Source: Pseudomonas citri
Lineage (GTDB): Bacteria; Pseudomonadota; Gammaproteobacteria; Pseudomonadales; Pseudomonadaceae
Reading direction: 5' to 3'
DNA length: 64,000 nt
Assembly: GCF_025336485.1 (NCBI RefSeq)
Contig: NZ_JAODAB010000019.1
Coordinates: 52,121 to 116,120 of the forward strand
Shown: piece after piece, positions 28,165 to 38,600 of the stretch
Layout: every line of letters starts with the position of its first letter
Position numbering within the stretch: position 1 is the first letter of the stretch
Translations under genes and position numbers: made by a program
Notes under the pieces: generated by a model
Database searches by the model: none
Told to the model about the DNA's origin: nothing
The model's input: the letters and a program-made list of their open reading frames with translations, nothing else

Positions 28165-28252
28165 AGGTCAGCCTTGTAATAGGCCGTCAACATAATTAAT
28201 CCGCGAAAAGCCTGCGCGTCAGTGTCTTTTTCCTGGAGCCCTGCGCGGTAGT

Positions 28253-29275
28253 GTGAGTCAAATGAACAGTCTTAACAGAAACCCCGGAATAACCTTTGCT
28301 CAGCACCCGGCAAATTACATGTTGCCCAATGCTGAACGTGTAACCACTTCAAGGGTGGGGTTTCTTTTGCTGGAAAAATTCTCACTGCCCTGTTTCAGCT
28401 TGTCCCTGGATGCCCTCGCCACGGCAAACCTCATCAAGCCGGGTTCCGTGAGCGTGCATATCTTCAGTCACACCCATACCGAGGTCATGAGTGACCTGGC
28501 GATTCCGATCCGACCAGACACGCCGTTGACAGACATCCGCCTCGGCGAGCTTGACCTGATGATCGTGTGTGGCGGCCAACATACCCCAAGGGTCGCTCCC
28601 CACTGGCTCATGGCGCTGCTGAAAAAGCTGGGCAACGCTTCCGTCGCCCTGGGTGGCCTATGGAATGGCGCGTGGTACCTGGCCCGGGCCGGCCTGCTGG
28701 ACGGTTACCGCTGCGCCATTCATGCCGAGCAACGATTGGCCCTGGCCGAACGCTCGCCCAACATCAATGTGTCATTGGATCCGTTGATTTTCGACCGCGA
28801 CCGGTTGACGGCAGCCACGCCGAACGGTGCCTTCCATATGATGATCAAGTGGTTGGGCAAATCTTGCGGCGCGCAACTGGCGGATGCCGTGCTCGAAATG
28901 CTCGATCATGAGCAATATCGATTTCGCAGTTGCGCCGACACACGCCATCAACGATTGAGCGGCCCCTTGCGCGAAATCGTCACGCTGATGGAAGCCAACC
29001 TGGAAGACCCACTGGATTCAGACCAGTTGGCGCGTTGCGTCGGCATTTCCCGGCGCCAAGTGCAACGGTTGTTCCGTGAGCAACTGGCAACCAGTCCGCA
29101 AAAATACTATTTGCGATTGCGCGTCAATGAAGCCCGTCGCCTGCTGAAAAACTCGAACTTGCCCATCTTTCAAGTTGCACTGGCTTGTGGCTTCGTGGCC
29201 TCCAATCACTTCACCAAGTGCTACAGCATGCAGTTTGGTTATCCACCGTCCAAAGAACCGCGCTACGAACTTTGA
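28253..29275 (+). CDS. GlxA-type AraC-family regulator (GATase1-like domain plus HTH)
   Basis: 340 residues from a GTG at 28253 (ATG at 28262 also possible). N-terminal class I glutamine-amidotransferase-like domain (VGFLLLEKFSLPCFSLSLDA to about residue 200) in which the nucleophile elbow reads GGLWNGAWYLARAGLLDG, without the catalytic Cys. C-terminal AraC domain with two HTH motifs (DQLARCVGISRRQVQRLFRE and FQVALACGFVASNHFTKCYS). P. aeruginosa relatives of this architecture, such as GbdR and CdhR, control glycine betaine and carnitine use. It is probably the second-tier regulator of the locus, itself driven by the LysR promoter. Confidence 0.88.
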   Translation: MSQMNSLNRNPGITFAQHPANYMLPNAERVTTSRVGFLLLEKFSLPCFSLSLDALATANLIKPGSVSVHIFSHTHTEVMSDLAIPIRPDTPLTDIRLGELDLMIVCGGQHTPRVAPHWLMALLKKLGNASVALGGLWNGAWYLARAGLLDGYRCAIHAEQRLALAERSPNINVSLDPLIFDRDRLTAATPNGAFHMMIKWLGKSCGAQLADAVLEMLDHEQYRFRSCADTRHQRLSGPLREIVTLMEANLEDPLDSDQLARCVGISRRQVQRLFREQLATSPQKYYLRLRVNEARRLLKNSNLPIFQVALACGFVASNHFTKCYSMQFGYPPSKEPRYEL

Positions 29276-29413
29276 CAGGCCGATATGACGAGTGCCGACT
29301 GGAATGAATCAACTGCAACTTTTGAATATCTCGTTGAACTGACCGCGTCAATTCGGCCATGCACTTGCGCAACAGCCCTGGCCTTGAATTGATTAATGGA
29401 ACTGGATCCCTAA

Positions 29414-30733
29414 ATGACAAAAATATGTTCACTGCCGGCCGATGATCAAAGCTGTGGCTGGTATCACTTGAGCAAGGGCCGTCAGGTCAAGCCTTCCCAT
29501 CAGGGCCATACCAGTGCTCGATGGGTGATCGTCGGTGCGGGGTTCACCGGCCTCGCGGCGGCCCGCCAGTTGGCGATGCATTTTCCTGACGAGCCCATCC
29601 TCCTGATCGAAGCGCAGGAGGTGGGTTTCGGCTCTTCCGGGCGCAACGCCGGTTTTGCCATCGACCTGCCTCACGACATTGGCGCCGAGGATTACATCGG
29701 CGACATCGCCACGGCCAGGACGACGCTGAAACTCAATCTCAGCGGACAGTCCTACCTGAAGGAATTGGTGGAACGCTTCAACATCGATTGCCAGATGAAG
29801 CACTGTGGCAAGTACCAGGCGGCGGTCGAAACGCGGGGTGTCGCGGTACTCGACGCCTACCGCAGTGGCCTCGACAAACTCGGCCAGCCCTACGAGATGA
29901 TCGAGGGGGACGACTTGCCCGAGCACATCGGCACCCACTTCTACCGCAAGGCCCTGTTCACCCCCGGCACTTCCCTGATCCAGCCGTCGGCGCTGGTCAA
30001 GGGGCTCGCCGACAGCCTTCCGGGCAACGTCACGCTGTACGAAAACACTCCGATCACCGAGGTGGAATACGGCGCCAAGACCGTGCTCAAGCACGCCAAC
30101 GGTTCGATCACCGCCGACAAGCTGATCCTGACCAACAACGCCTTCGGCATGAGTTTCGGCTTCCTCAAGGGGCGCATGCTGCCGGTGTTTACCTACGCCA
30201 GCCTGACCCGTCCGATGAACCAACAGGAGCAAGCCGCCCTCGGCGGCAAACCCTATTGGGGGCTGATACCTGCCGACCCGTTCGGCACGACGGTGCGGCG
30301 CACCGTGGATAACCGCCTGCTGATCCGCAACAGCTTCAGTTTCAACCCGACGGGGCGCAGCGATCAGAAGTACCTGCAGCGTTTCGTGTCCCGTCATCGG
30401 GCCTCGTTCGAACGACGCTTCCCGATGCTCCCGGATCTGGCCTTCGAGTACACCTGGGGCGGTGCGCTCGCACTGTCGCGCAACCACGAAGGTTATTTCG
30501 GCGAGCTGTCGCCCAACGTCTACGGCGCACTTTGCTGCAACGGCCTGGGCGTCACCCGAGGCACCGCCACGGGCAAGTTGCTGGCCGACTGGCTGGCGGG
30601 TGAACGCGACGAATTGATCGACTTCGTGCTGCGCTCACCCGGGCCATCGGCCAACCCACCGGCGCCACTGGTTTCCCTCGGCGTCAACGCCAACTTGATG
30701 TGGGGCCAATATCGGGCCGGCCGGGAAAGCTGA
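29414..30733 (+). CDS. FAD-dependent amine oxidoreductase (DAO family, PuuB-like)
   Basis: 439 residues. N-terminal dinucleotide-binding motif VIVGAGFTGLAAA (GxGxxG at 41-46), the SSGRNAGFAIDLPHDI active-site region usual in gamma-glutamylputrescine oxidase relatives, and C-terminal FAD contacts in CCNGLGVTRGTATGKLLADW. Such enzymes oxidise secondary or primary amines or N-methyl groups to an imine or aldehyde. Next to a Rieske demethylase it could remove further methyl groups or oxidise the demethylated amine. Starts 138 bp after the regulator and probably heads the group of four catabolic genes up to 34594. Confidence 0.85.
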   Translation: MTKICSLPADDQSCGWYHLSKGRQVKPSHQGHTSARWVIVGAGFTGLAAARQLAMHFPDEPILLIEAQEVGFGSSGRNAGFAIDLPHDIGAEDYIGDIATARTTLKLNLSGQSYLKELVERFNIDCQMKHCGKYQAAVETRGVAVLDAYRSGLDKLGQPYEMIEGDDLPEHIGTHFYRKALFTPGTSLIQPSALVKGLADSLPGNVTLYENTPITEVEYGAKTVLKHANGSITADKLILTNNAFGMSFGFLKGRMLPVFTYASLTRPMNQQEQAALGGKPYWGLIPADPFGTTVRRTVDNRLLIRNSFSFNPTGRSDQKYLQRFVSRHRASFERRFPMLPDLAFEYTWGGALALSRNHEGYFGELSPNVYGALCCNGLGVTRGTATGKLLADWLAGERDELIDFVLRSPGPSANPPAPLVSLGVNANLMWGQYRAGRES

Positions 30734-30798
30734 CCCGCACGAAGCGTCGCGCTCGAACTGAATACCGGATTCAAACAAGAACAATTTCAGGTACAAGA

Positions 30799-32127
30799 AT
30801 GACAAGCCTCAGTACGTCCATAGAAGATGTCCCCCTTAATCGGTTCCACAGGTTATTGACCCTGCGCTCGGGCGGCGGCTCGTTCGTTGACGGTTATGTG
30901 CTCAGCATCATCGGCGTGGCGCTTGTGCATATTTCACAAGCACTGGCGCTGGACCCTTTCTGGGAAGGCATGATCGCCTCCTCGGCGCTGATCGGGATTT
31001 TCTTCGGCGGTTTTCTCGGCGGCTGGCTCACTGATCGGTTGGGTCGCCAGAAGCTTTTTTTCGTCGGGCCGGTGTTGTTCGTCAGCGCTTCGATCGCCCA
31101 GTTCTGGGCTGAATCGGCACTGGCGATTTTCCTGCTGCGCCTGGTCATCGGCATTGCGGTGGGGATCGAGTACCCGGTCGCCACCTCCCTGCTCGTCGAG
31201 TTCATGCCCAGGAAATACCGCGGCCCACGGTTGGCCACGCTGACCATTCTCTGGTTCGCGGGGGCGGCCTGTGCCTACATCGCCGGGGAGATCATCCTGC
31301 GCCTCGCTGGCGACGACGCCTGGCGTTGGGTGCTGGCCAGTTCGGCAGTGATCGGTCTCGCATTGTTCATTGTCCGTCTCGGCACGCCTGAATCACCGCG
31401 TTGGCTACTCAGTAAAGGGCGAGCCGTGGAAGCGGAAGCGGTCATCAAGGACGTCTACGGCCCAGAATTTTCGCTCAAGCATCTTCCCGAGCAGCAAGCC
31501 AAGCTGAAAGTCACCCTCTGGAATCTGCTGTATTCGGGCTACGGCGTGCGAATGCTGTTCGTCGTGGTCTTCTGGACCTGCTGCATCATCCCGTTGTTCG
31601 CCGTCTACGCCTTTGCCCCCAAAGTGCTGGCCGCCTTGAATGTCACCGGTGACAGCGCCGCCGTTGGCGCGGTATTGATCACCCTGTTTTTCGTGGTCGG
31701 TTGCGTCATCGCCACGCGGATCATCAATCGGATCGGCCGGCGCAGCATGCTGATCCACAGCTTCCTGTTCTCCGGACTGGCGCTCCTGTGCCTGGGGGCA
31801 TTCCACACCAGCGCAGGCGTATGGACCCTGCTGTTCTTCGCCATCTACGCCTTGTTCATCGGCGGTGCCCAGGTCCTGACGCTGGTCTATCCCAACGAGA
31901 TCTTTCCTACGGAAATCCGCGCATTCGCGGTCGGTGTCGGTACGTCCTTCTCACGCATCGGCGCTGCCATTGGCACTTACCTGGTGCCGATCTCGCTCGA
32001 TGTACTGGGCATCGCACAAACCATGTATGTGGCCGCCTTCATCACGTTGATCGGGCTGCTGTTGTCATGGCTGCTGGCACCGGAAACCCGTTCTCTGAAC
32101 CTCCAGCAAGCGGCCGCCCTCGGTTAG
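30799..32127 (+). CDS. MFS transporter, sugar-porter-like
   Basis: 442 residues from the ATG at 30799; the frame continues upstream but overlaps the previous gene. About 12 membrane segments, with the motifs GGWLTDRLGRQKLF after segment 2, GTPESPRWLLSKGR after segment 6, and RIINRIGRRSML after segment 8, which are those of the sugar-porter/organic acid branch. Located between an amine oxidase and a DapA-family gene, so it probably moves a pathway intermediate or an alternative substrate. Substrate unknown. Confidence 0.85.
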   Translation: MTSLSTSIEDVPLNRFHRLLTLRSGGGSFVDGYVLSIIGVALVHISQALALDPFWEGMIASSALIGIFFGGFLGGWLTDRLGRQKLFFVGPVLFVSASIAQFWAESALAIFLLRLVIGIAVGIEYPVATSLLVEFMPRKYRGPRLATLTILWFAGAACAYIAGEIILRLAGDDAWRWVLASSAVIGLALFIVRLGTPESPRWLLSKGRAVEAEAVIKDVYGPEFSLKHLPEQQAKLKVTLWNLLYSGYGVRMLFVVVFWTCCIIPLFAVYAFAPKVLAALNVTGDSAAVGAVLITLFFVVGCVIATRIINRIGRRSMLIHSFLFSGLALLCLGAFHTSAGVWTLLFFAIYALFIGGAQVLTLVYPNEIFPTEIRAFAVGVGTSFSRIGAAIGTYLVPISLDVLGIAQTMYVAAFITLIGLLLSWLLAPETRSLNLQQAAALG

Positions 32128-32199
32128 GCAGATTCGTTGCGCCGGCCGCGCAAGGCTGGCGCTGTTTATAGGCAGTGACACTCATTTGGAGCGACACCC

Positions 32200-33102
32200 A
32201 TGAAGTTCGAAGGTATCTACACACCCGCCATCACCCCCTTGGCCGCCGATGGCAGCATCGACAAGGCCGCTTTTGCCGATGTCCTGGAATACCTGGTCGA
32301 ATCCAAGGTTCACGGCATCATCATCGGCGGCTCTACCGGTGAGTATTACGCGCACAGCACCCAGGAGCGCTTCGACCTGGCCGCCCAGGCCAAGGATGTG
32401 CTGCAAGGTCGCTTGCCACTGATCGTCGGCACCGGTGCGATTCGCACCGAAGACTCGGTGGCCTTCGCCGAAGCCGCCAAGGCCATCAAGGCCGACGCCT
32501 TGCTGGTGGGCTCGCCGCCCTACGCGCTGCCGACCCAGCAGGAAATCGCCATTCACGTGCAGGCCGTCGACCGCGCCGCCAACCTGCCGATCATGCTCTA
32601 CAACTACCCTGGCCGCATGGGCGTGCATATGGGCCCCGAGTTCTTCGACGCGGTTGCCCAGTGCAAGAACATCGTCGCCATCAAGGAAAGCTCCGGCGAC
32701 ATGGGCCAACTGCACCGCCTCGCGTGCCAGTACCCGCACATCAGCCTGTCCTGCGGCTGGGACGACCAGGCACTGGAGTTCTTCGCCTGGGGTGCACGCA
32801 GCTGGGTCTGTGCCGGCTCGAACTTCATCCCACGCGAACACGTCGCCTTATACGAAGCCTGCGTGATCGAGAAAGACTTCAACAAGGGCCGGCGCATCAT
32901 GGCGGCCATGATGCCGCTGATGGATTTCCTCGAAGGCGGCAAGTTCGTCCAGTCGATCAAGCATGGCTGCGAACTGGCCGGCCTGCGCTCCGGCGGCGTG
33001 CGTGCACCGCTGCAAGGCCTGGAAGACAGCGAGAAAGCCGCCCTCAAGGATGTGGTCGATACCCTGAAACGCACAATCGCCCAAATCACCGGAGGTGCCT
33101 GA
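32200..33102 (+). CDS. DapA-family Schiff-base lyase or deaminase
   Basis: 300 residues of the dihydrodipicolinate synthase/N-acetylneuraminate lyase barrel. The Schiff-base Lys is K162 (IVAIKESSGD), the catalytic Tyr Y134 (IMLYNYPGRMG), and the carboxylate-binding loop reads GGSTGEYY at 43-50. A true DapA would be unusual next to catabolic genes; family members here are often aldolases or hydroxy-pyrroline-carboxylate deaminases. With the aldehyde dehydrogenase just 1 bp downstream, it most likely delivers an aldehyde or semialdehyde to that enzyme. The exact reaction cannot be read from sequence. Confidence 0.85.
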   Translation: MKFEGIYTPAITPLAADGSIDKAAFADVLEYLVESKVHGIIIGGSTGEYYAHSTQERFDLAAQAKDVLQGRLPLIVGTGAIRTEDSVAFAEAAKAIKADALLVGSPPYALPTQQEIAIHVQAVDRAANLPIMLYNYPGRMGVHMGPEFFDAVAQCKNIVAIKESSGDMGQLHRLACQYPHISLSCGWDDQALEFFAWGARSWVCAGSNFIPREHVALYEACVIEKDFNKGRRIMAAMMPLMDFLEGGKFVQSIKHGCELAGLRSGGVRAPLQGLEDSEKAALKDVVDTLKRTIAQITGGA

Positions 33103-33103
33103 G

Positions 33104-34594
33104 ATGACCGAAGTCCTGAGCAAAGAACAATACCTGGCCATCGCCTCGCGCCTGGAGCTGCGCACCCAGGCCTTCATCGACGGCCGCTTTTGCGATGCGC
33201 TGTCGGGCAAGACCTTCACCAGCACCAACCCGGCCACCGGTGAAGTGCTGGCGCAGATCGCCGCTTGCGACAGCCAGGACGTCGACGTTGCCGTAGCGGC
33301 AGCCAAGCAGGCCTTCGACGACGGTCGCTGGCACAAGCAATCGCCCGGCGCGCGCAAGAAAGTGCTGCTGCGCTTCGCGCAACTGCTGGAAGACAATGCC
33401 CATGAACTGGCGGTGCTGGAAAGCCTGGACAGCGGCAAGCCGGTCAGCGAATGCCAGAACGTCGACGTGCCTGAGACCATCCACACCCTGCGCTGGCACG
33501 CCGAACTGATCGACAAGGTCTACGACAGCACCGCGCCAACCGGCTCCGGCGCCGTGACCATGGTGGTACGCGAGGCCATCGGCGTGGTCGGCCTGGTGCT
33601 GCCGTGGAACTTCCCACTGTTGATGCTGGCCTGGAAGATCGGCCCGTCGCTGGCCGCGGGCTGCTCCATCGTCGTCAAGCCGGCCAGGGAAACCACCCTG
33701 ACCGCCCTGCGCGTGGCCGAGCTGGCCCATGAGGCGGGCATTCCGCCGGGCGTATTCAACATCACCCCAGGCGGCGGCCGCGATGCCGGCGAAGCCATTG
33801 GCCGGCACATGGACGTGGCCATGGTCAGCTTCACCGGTTCGACCGACACCGGTCGTCTCTTCTTGAAGTACGCCTCGGAATCCAACCTCAAGCGCGTCGT
33901 GCTCGAACTGGGTGGCAAGAACCCCGCCGTCGTGATGAACGACTGCGAAGACCTCGATCAGGTGGCCCAGTATGTGACCGCCGGCGCCTTCTGGAACATG
34001 GGCGAAAACTGCTCGGCGTCCTCGCGCTTGATCGTGCACAAGGACGTCAAGGATGAGCTGCTGCAACTGATCCGCAAGCACCTGAGCGACTGGAAACTCG
34101 GCGACCCGCTGGACCCGGAAAACCGTCTCGGCGCCATGGTCAGCAAATCGCATTTCGAGAAAGTGCGCTCCTACCTGGAATACGCCGCCGAACAGAAACT
34201 CAGCGTCTTCCAGGGTGGCGAAACCGAAGCCGGCGTGTTCGTACAACCGACCATCATCGACGGTGTGCAACGCGACAGCCGCCTGTTCATCGAAGAAATC
34301 TTCGGCCCGGTGTTGAGCGTCACCACGTTCACTACCCTCGATGAGGCCATCGAACTGGCCAACGACACCGTCTACGGCCTGGCCGCCTCGGCCTACACCG
34401 GCAACCTGCGCAATGCCTTGCGTCTGTCCCGGGAAATCCGCGCGGGCGTGGTGACGGTCAACTGCTTCGGCGAAGGCGACGCCTCGACGCCGTTCGGCGG
34501 CTACAAAGAGTCCGGCTTTGGTGGACGCGACAAGTCCATCTGGGCCCATGATCAGTACACGGAGCTGAAAACCATCTGGATCGACGCCTCGTAA
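33104..34594 (+). CDS. aldehyde dehydrogenase (PuuC/betaine-aldehyde type)
   Basis: 496 residues from the ATG at 33104, which has GGAGG about 8 bases upstream inside the end of the preceding gene. Catalytic Cys303 (NMGENCSASSR), general base Glu268 (VVLELGGKNP), NAD motif FTGSTDTGRL and the C-terminal TPFGGYKESGFGGRDKS block. The whole length and the tail (YTELKTIWI) resemble gamma-glutamyl-gamma-aminobutyraldehyde dehydrogenase PuuC. It would oxidise the final aldehyde of the pathway. Last gene of the locus; a strong terminator follows. Confidence 0.9.
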   Translation: MTEVLSKEQYLAIASRLELRTQAFIDGRFCDALSGKTFTSTNPATGEVLAQIAACDSQDVDVAVAAAKQAFDDGRWHKQSPGARKKVLLRFAQLLEDNAHELAVLESLDSGKPVSECQNVDVPETIHTLRWHAELIDKVYDSTAPTGSGAVTMVVREAIGVVGLVLPWNFPLLMLAWKIGPSLAAGCSIVVKPARETTLTALRVAELAHEAGIPPGVFNITPGGGRDAGEAIGRHMDVAMVSFTGSTDTGRLFLKYASESNLKRVVLELGGKNPAVVMNDCEDLDQVAQYVTAGAFWNMGENCSASSRLIVHKDVKDELLQLIRKHLSDWKLGDPLDPENRLGAMVSKSHFEKVRSYLEYAAEQKLSVFQGGETEAGVFVQPTIIDGVQRDSRLFIEEIFGPVLSVTTFTTLDEAIELANDTVYGLAASAYTGNLRNALRLSREIRAGVVTVNCFGEGDASTPFGGYKESGFGGRDKSIWAHDQYTELKTIWIDAS

Positions 34595-34630
34595 ACTGAT
34601 CGGACGTGCTGTTCAGACGGAGCTCAGCAC

Positions 34631-34672
34631 ATCGGCCCCCCACCTCCACGCAGGCGGGGGGCCGATTTTTTT
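34631..34672 (+). terminator. terminator at the end of the catabolic locus
   Basis: Perfect 11-bp stem ATCGGCCCCCC (34631-34641) with GGGGGGCCGAT (34656-34666), then T7. Confidence 0.88.
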
Positions 34673-34721
34673 CAGGCTTTTACGAAAAGTGCCGTCATGT
34701 ATAGGGTTTGCGGAACACACG

Positions 34722-35618
34722 CTACTTGCGCCCGAAGACCCTTGCCCAGAACCCCGCCTTGCTTTCCACGGCGCCTGTTTCCGGCGCTTGTGTTTCCTGT
34801 CGCACCGGGTGCGTACTCGGGCCGTCGGGCCTCAACAGATCACCCGGATAATGCTCAAGCCCCAGGCACTGCGAATCATCCAATCCAAAAGCCTTGACGG
34901 CCGCCACCGCTTCCACGCACCAACGACCGAAATACGCGCCGCCTTCGAAATTCTCGTCGCCGTAGGTGTACCAGTAGGGATGCTTGTAATTGACCGCCTG
35001 TGGATCGGAACCGGACTTCGCCCCCGTGCGTACTTCCTGATACCAATGACTGACAAAAGCCTCCAGCTTTGAAGCCTGCGTATCCACCGGCGCATCCACT
35101 GCAGCCAGCAGTCGTCCATAGGGTTTGGGGTAAAGGAGAACGGCGCCCACTTTGCGCTCGGGACTGCGACTCGCGATGATCCGGTCGAGCAGCACGTCCT
35201 CACCTTCATTGCCGATAAGGGCCAGCAGCCTTTGCCATTGATTATCTGGAATATCCAGCGCCAACCCCAGGCCGATCAACCAGAAGCAGACGATGTAGTG
35301 ATCGTAGTTGACACGCCAGCTGTGGCGGGTGAATTGCTGCTCCGGGGTCCAGACTGACTCGCCGAGGCGCTCGGCCTCCTCCCAGGCATCGAGTAGGCCG
35401 GGGAAGTAACTCGACAAGTCGGCTACAGGGTAGCCGGCAGAATAGCGGCACAGAATCTGGTGCCAATGTTTTTGGGCAATGTTGAAAGAGTACTGCGGCG
35501 CGTAATCAGGATTGCCCGCGGGCGTAGCAGCAATCTCGAGCGTCGCGGCGATGTTCTCATCACCGTACTTAACCCATTCAGACCAGTAGCGGGAGTCTCC
35601 CAGTGGTGCACGAATCAT
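34722..35618 (-). CDS. cdiI: CDI immunity protein, PoNi type (DUF1910/DUF1911)
   Basis: Neutralises the DNase tail of the CdiA encoded just upstream. 298 residues. The C-terminal half carries the DUF1911 pattern HPYWYTYGDENFEGGAYFGR, then VEAVAAVKAFGLDDSQCLGL and HYPGDLLRP, which I recognise from PoNi immunity proteins that pair with PoNe DNases. The ATG overlaps the cdiA TGA as ATGA, so toxin and antidote are translationally coupled. Cytoplasmic, no signal peptide. The last 30 residues are Pro/Thr-rich and probably disordered. Confidence 0.82.
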   Translation of the reverse strand: MIRAPLGDSRYWSEWVKYGDENIAATLEIAATPAGNPDYAPQYSFNIAQKHWHQILCRYSAGYPVADLSSYFPGLLDAWEEAERLGESVWTPEQQFTRHSWRVNYDHYIVCFWLIGLGLALDIPDNQWQRLLALIGNEGEDVLLDRIIASRSPERKVGAVLLYPKPYGRLLAAVDAPVDTQASKLEAFVSHWYQEVRTGAKSGSDPQAVNYKHPYWYTYGDENFEGGAYFGRWCVEAVAAVKAFGLDDSQCLGLEHYPGDLLRPDGPSTHPVRQETQAPETGAVESKAGFWARVFGRK

Positions 35619-38600
35619 CTGATCCCTCCCAACAGTTTGGATGCTGCAACCGGATCGGCCATAAACTTCCCACCTTTATCCAAAACACCTACGGTAACGT
35701 TTCCGAAGGGATCCGTATGAACCAGCCACTTTTCAACCCGGCCGGTCCGTAATGCATCGTTGATGCTGTCAGCCACTCTCCGGTTGCCACTGACCGACTC
35801 CAGAATGCGATCATAATTTGTGGCAGTCCCCTGCAACCAGCTATCACTCATCTGCAAACCATCCTTGGTCGGCTTCAACGTAGACGAGCCAAACTTGTAC
35901 TCCACAACCAAGTAATCGACACCCGGTTTGTTGACCTTGTACAAATCGTCGATACCAGTCTGCCCAATATCCGGAGCCCGGCCAATCTTCTCGGCGCCCG
36001 GCACCAGTGACTTGATCCGCTCGCCGCCCATGACATCGCCGATGATGCTTTTTTGCGCGCTGGTCAGGGCCCGGAAATCCATCAGCGGCGTGCCATTGGG
36101 GTTGAACTGCCCGCCACGGGCCACCAGCTTATCGAACTTGGCCAGGCCGGCCATCGCCTCAAGCCCTTCCGTCCCCACCTTGATCCCGGCTTTCGCCAGC
36201 GCCACCCCACCCTTGGCCGCGCCGCCGACACCAGTGGCGATACTGCCGACCTGCCAGACAAGCTCGCCAAGGTCCTGGCCCAGCTGCACCGCGCGCTCAT
36301 CACCGCCGTTTTCAAGGGCGTCCTTGACGCGGTCGAGTTTGGCGTTGAGTTCGTTGACCATCTTGTCGCCGAACTGCCTGCGGGCCTCGGGGTCGTTGAT
36401 CAAGGCTCTCAGGCCATTGACCCCGTCGACAGGGTGCATGAGGAATTGCGCCACCCCTTCGACGTCGCTCCAGCCCGCCTGCAGCAGGCCCTTGCCTACA
36501 CCAAAGCGGGTCAGGGTGTCTTGCTTCTTGTGGATATAGCCCCATTTGGCAACCACTTGAGCTTTGGCCAGCAGGCCCTCGGCCTCGCTGTATTCCTTCT
36601 CCGCCTGGACCAGTTGCTGGGTCGCCAGCCAGTTGTTGTCCACGGCGGCGCCGGCCGCGCTGGTGGCGGTGGCCGGGTCGAGCGAGGCGCTGGTGGCGGC
36701 CAGGCCTGTGACGAGGCTGACGATCAGGTTGCGCTTGGCTTCGCGCTGGACCTCGCTTTCATCGGGGCTGGCTTCGGAGAACAGGCCGGTGAGCAGGCTC
36801 GACGCCGCCGCGCCCGCGGCACCACTGCCACAACTCTGGCTGCTGGCCGCTGCACCCGCACAGGCGACGATGCCGTGCAGGGCCGCGTGCAGCGGCGAGC
36901 CTTCGGTGAGCTTGCCATCGGCCACCAGGTCGCCGATGTAGCCGGCGCCCTGTTGCTGCACGTAATTGACCACCAGGCTTTGCACGAATGCGCCGTTGCC
37001 GCCGCTGATATTGCCACTGGCCGCCGCCACCAACGCTGTGGTGATCTGCCGGTAGGTGCCACCCGCGCCCCAGTTGTCGGCGATATTGCGGGCTTCTGTG
37101 TTCAGTTGCTGGGCGCTGCCGAGTAATGCCATGCGTTCGGCGTCGGTCAACTGCGCGTTGGGGTCCAGGGCTGCGGCCTGAGCCGCCTCGGCCTGTTTGC
37201 GCTTGAGGTCGACTTCCTTGGCCTTGTTGGCAAGCAAGGTGCTGGCCTCGTTGGCGAACGCCCCGACGATCTCGAAGCCGGCACGGATTTCGTCCTCATC
37301 GAAAATCGGCTTGAGCGCGTTGCTGGTGTCGCGGTCGCTGGAGACATCGCGGTTGAGGTTGGCGATGGTTTGTGCGCCGGTCTGGCCGGTGCGCTTCTGT
37401 TGCTCGGCGTCGTTGCTGATGACCAGGGTGCCGCCACTGATGCCGCTGCGGGTGACGCTGCTGGCATCGTCACTGGCACTGATGGCAATCGGCATGGTGG
37501 CGCTTAAGTCGTTGTCGTTCTTCGGCAGTTCGGTGCCCGGCGTTTGCTTGCCGCCGCTCGTGGCGTTGCCCTGCTGGTCCTTGCCAACTTCGCGATAACC
37601 ACCGCCAACGCTGACGGTGCTGGCGTCGTACTCGGCCTTGTTCTTGATGTCGCGGCTGGTGAGGCTGGCCGTGACCAGGCGATTCTTGCCGTCCTGCACG
37701 GCCTTGTCGCTGCTGGCGATGACCGCGCCGACCAGGTCGGTGTTGCCACCCACGCGAATGTCGAAGCCATCGTCACCGGCCTTGATGCCAGATTGTTCGG
37801 TCACGCTGGCGTAGTTGGAGTCAATGTCGGTGGCGCCGTAGTTGCCGCTGACGCCGTTGACCGAACTCATGCCGTAGCAGAACGGTGGAATGCACAGGCT
37901 GATGCCTACGCCCAGGCTCTTCTCGTCGACCACGTAGGTGTTGGTGTCTTGCAGGCTTTCGATGTTCAGGTCGCCACCGATATCGGCCAATACCTGCTTG
38001 CCGCTGGCCACCGCGCCTTTAAGGTTGGTGTCACCACCCGAGGACAGCAGCAATTGATTGCCCGCCTGGACGTGGGTGTTGGTATGAGTGAGCCCATCGC
38101 CGTCGGTCCGGCCACGGCTACCGGACGCCCCCAGATCGAGGGTGAAGCCGTTACGGGCACCGAGGGAGAAGCCAATACCGATGCTCGCGCTGCTGCCTTT
38201 GCTGTCGGTGTCCTGCTTCTCGGTATTGCGGGCCGTGAGCAGGTTGATATCACCGTCCGCCAACAGGCTGGCGTTGCGTCCGGCCTTGATATCGCTGCCT
38301 TGTACGGTGATGTCGCTGGCGGCACCAGCGCCTGTGGCGCGCAGGCGGACGTCGTTGCCGGCGGTCATGGTCGAGCCGGCCGCGCTGTCGCTGGTGTAGG
38401 TGGTGGTGCTTTCGTTCTTCTTGGTGCCCAGCGACAGGCTGATGTTGATCCCGCCCGCCGCGCCCGGGTCCATCGCCACGGCGGTAGCCGCGTTGTTGGC
38501 CGCCATGACGGCGGTGGCGGCGGCCAGGGCCTTCATGCGCCCATCGTCGGTTTTCTCCGACGCCTGTTTCATGTGTTGGGACGTCTGGATCGCGCTGATG

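Noticed and set aside
32200..33102. True biosynthetic dihydrodipicolinate synthase (dapA)
   Set aside because: It has the family residues, but the catabolic neighbours and the altered carboxylate loop GGSTGEYY argue against lysine biosynthesis.
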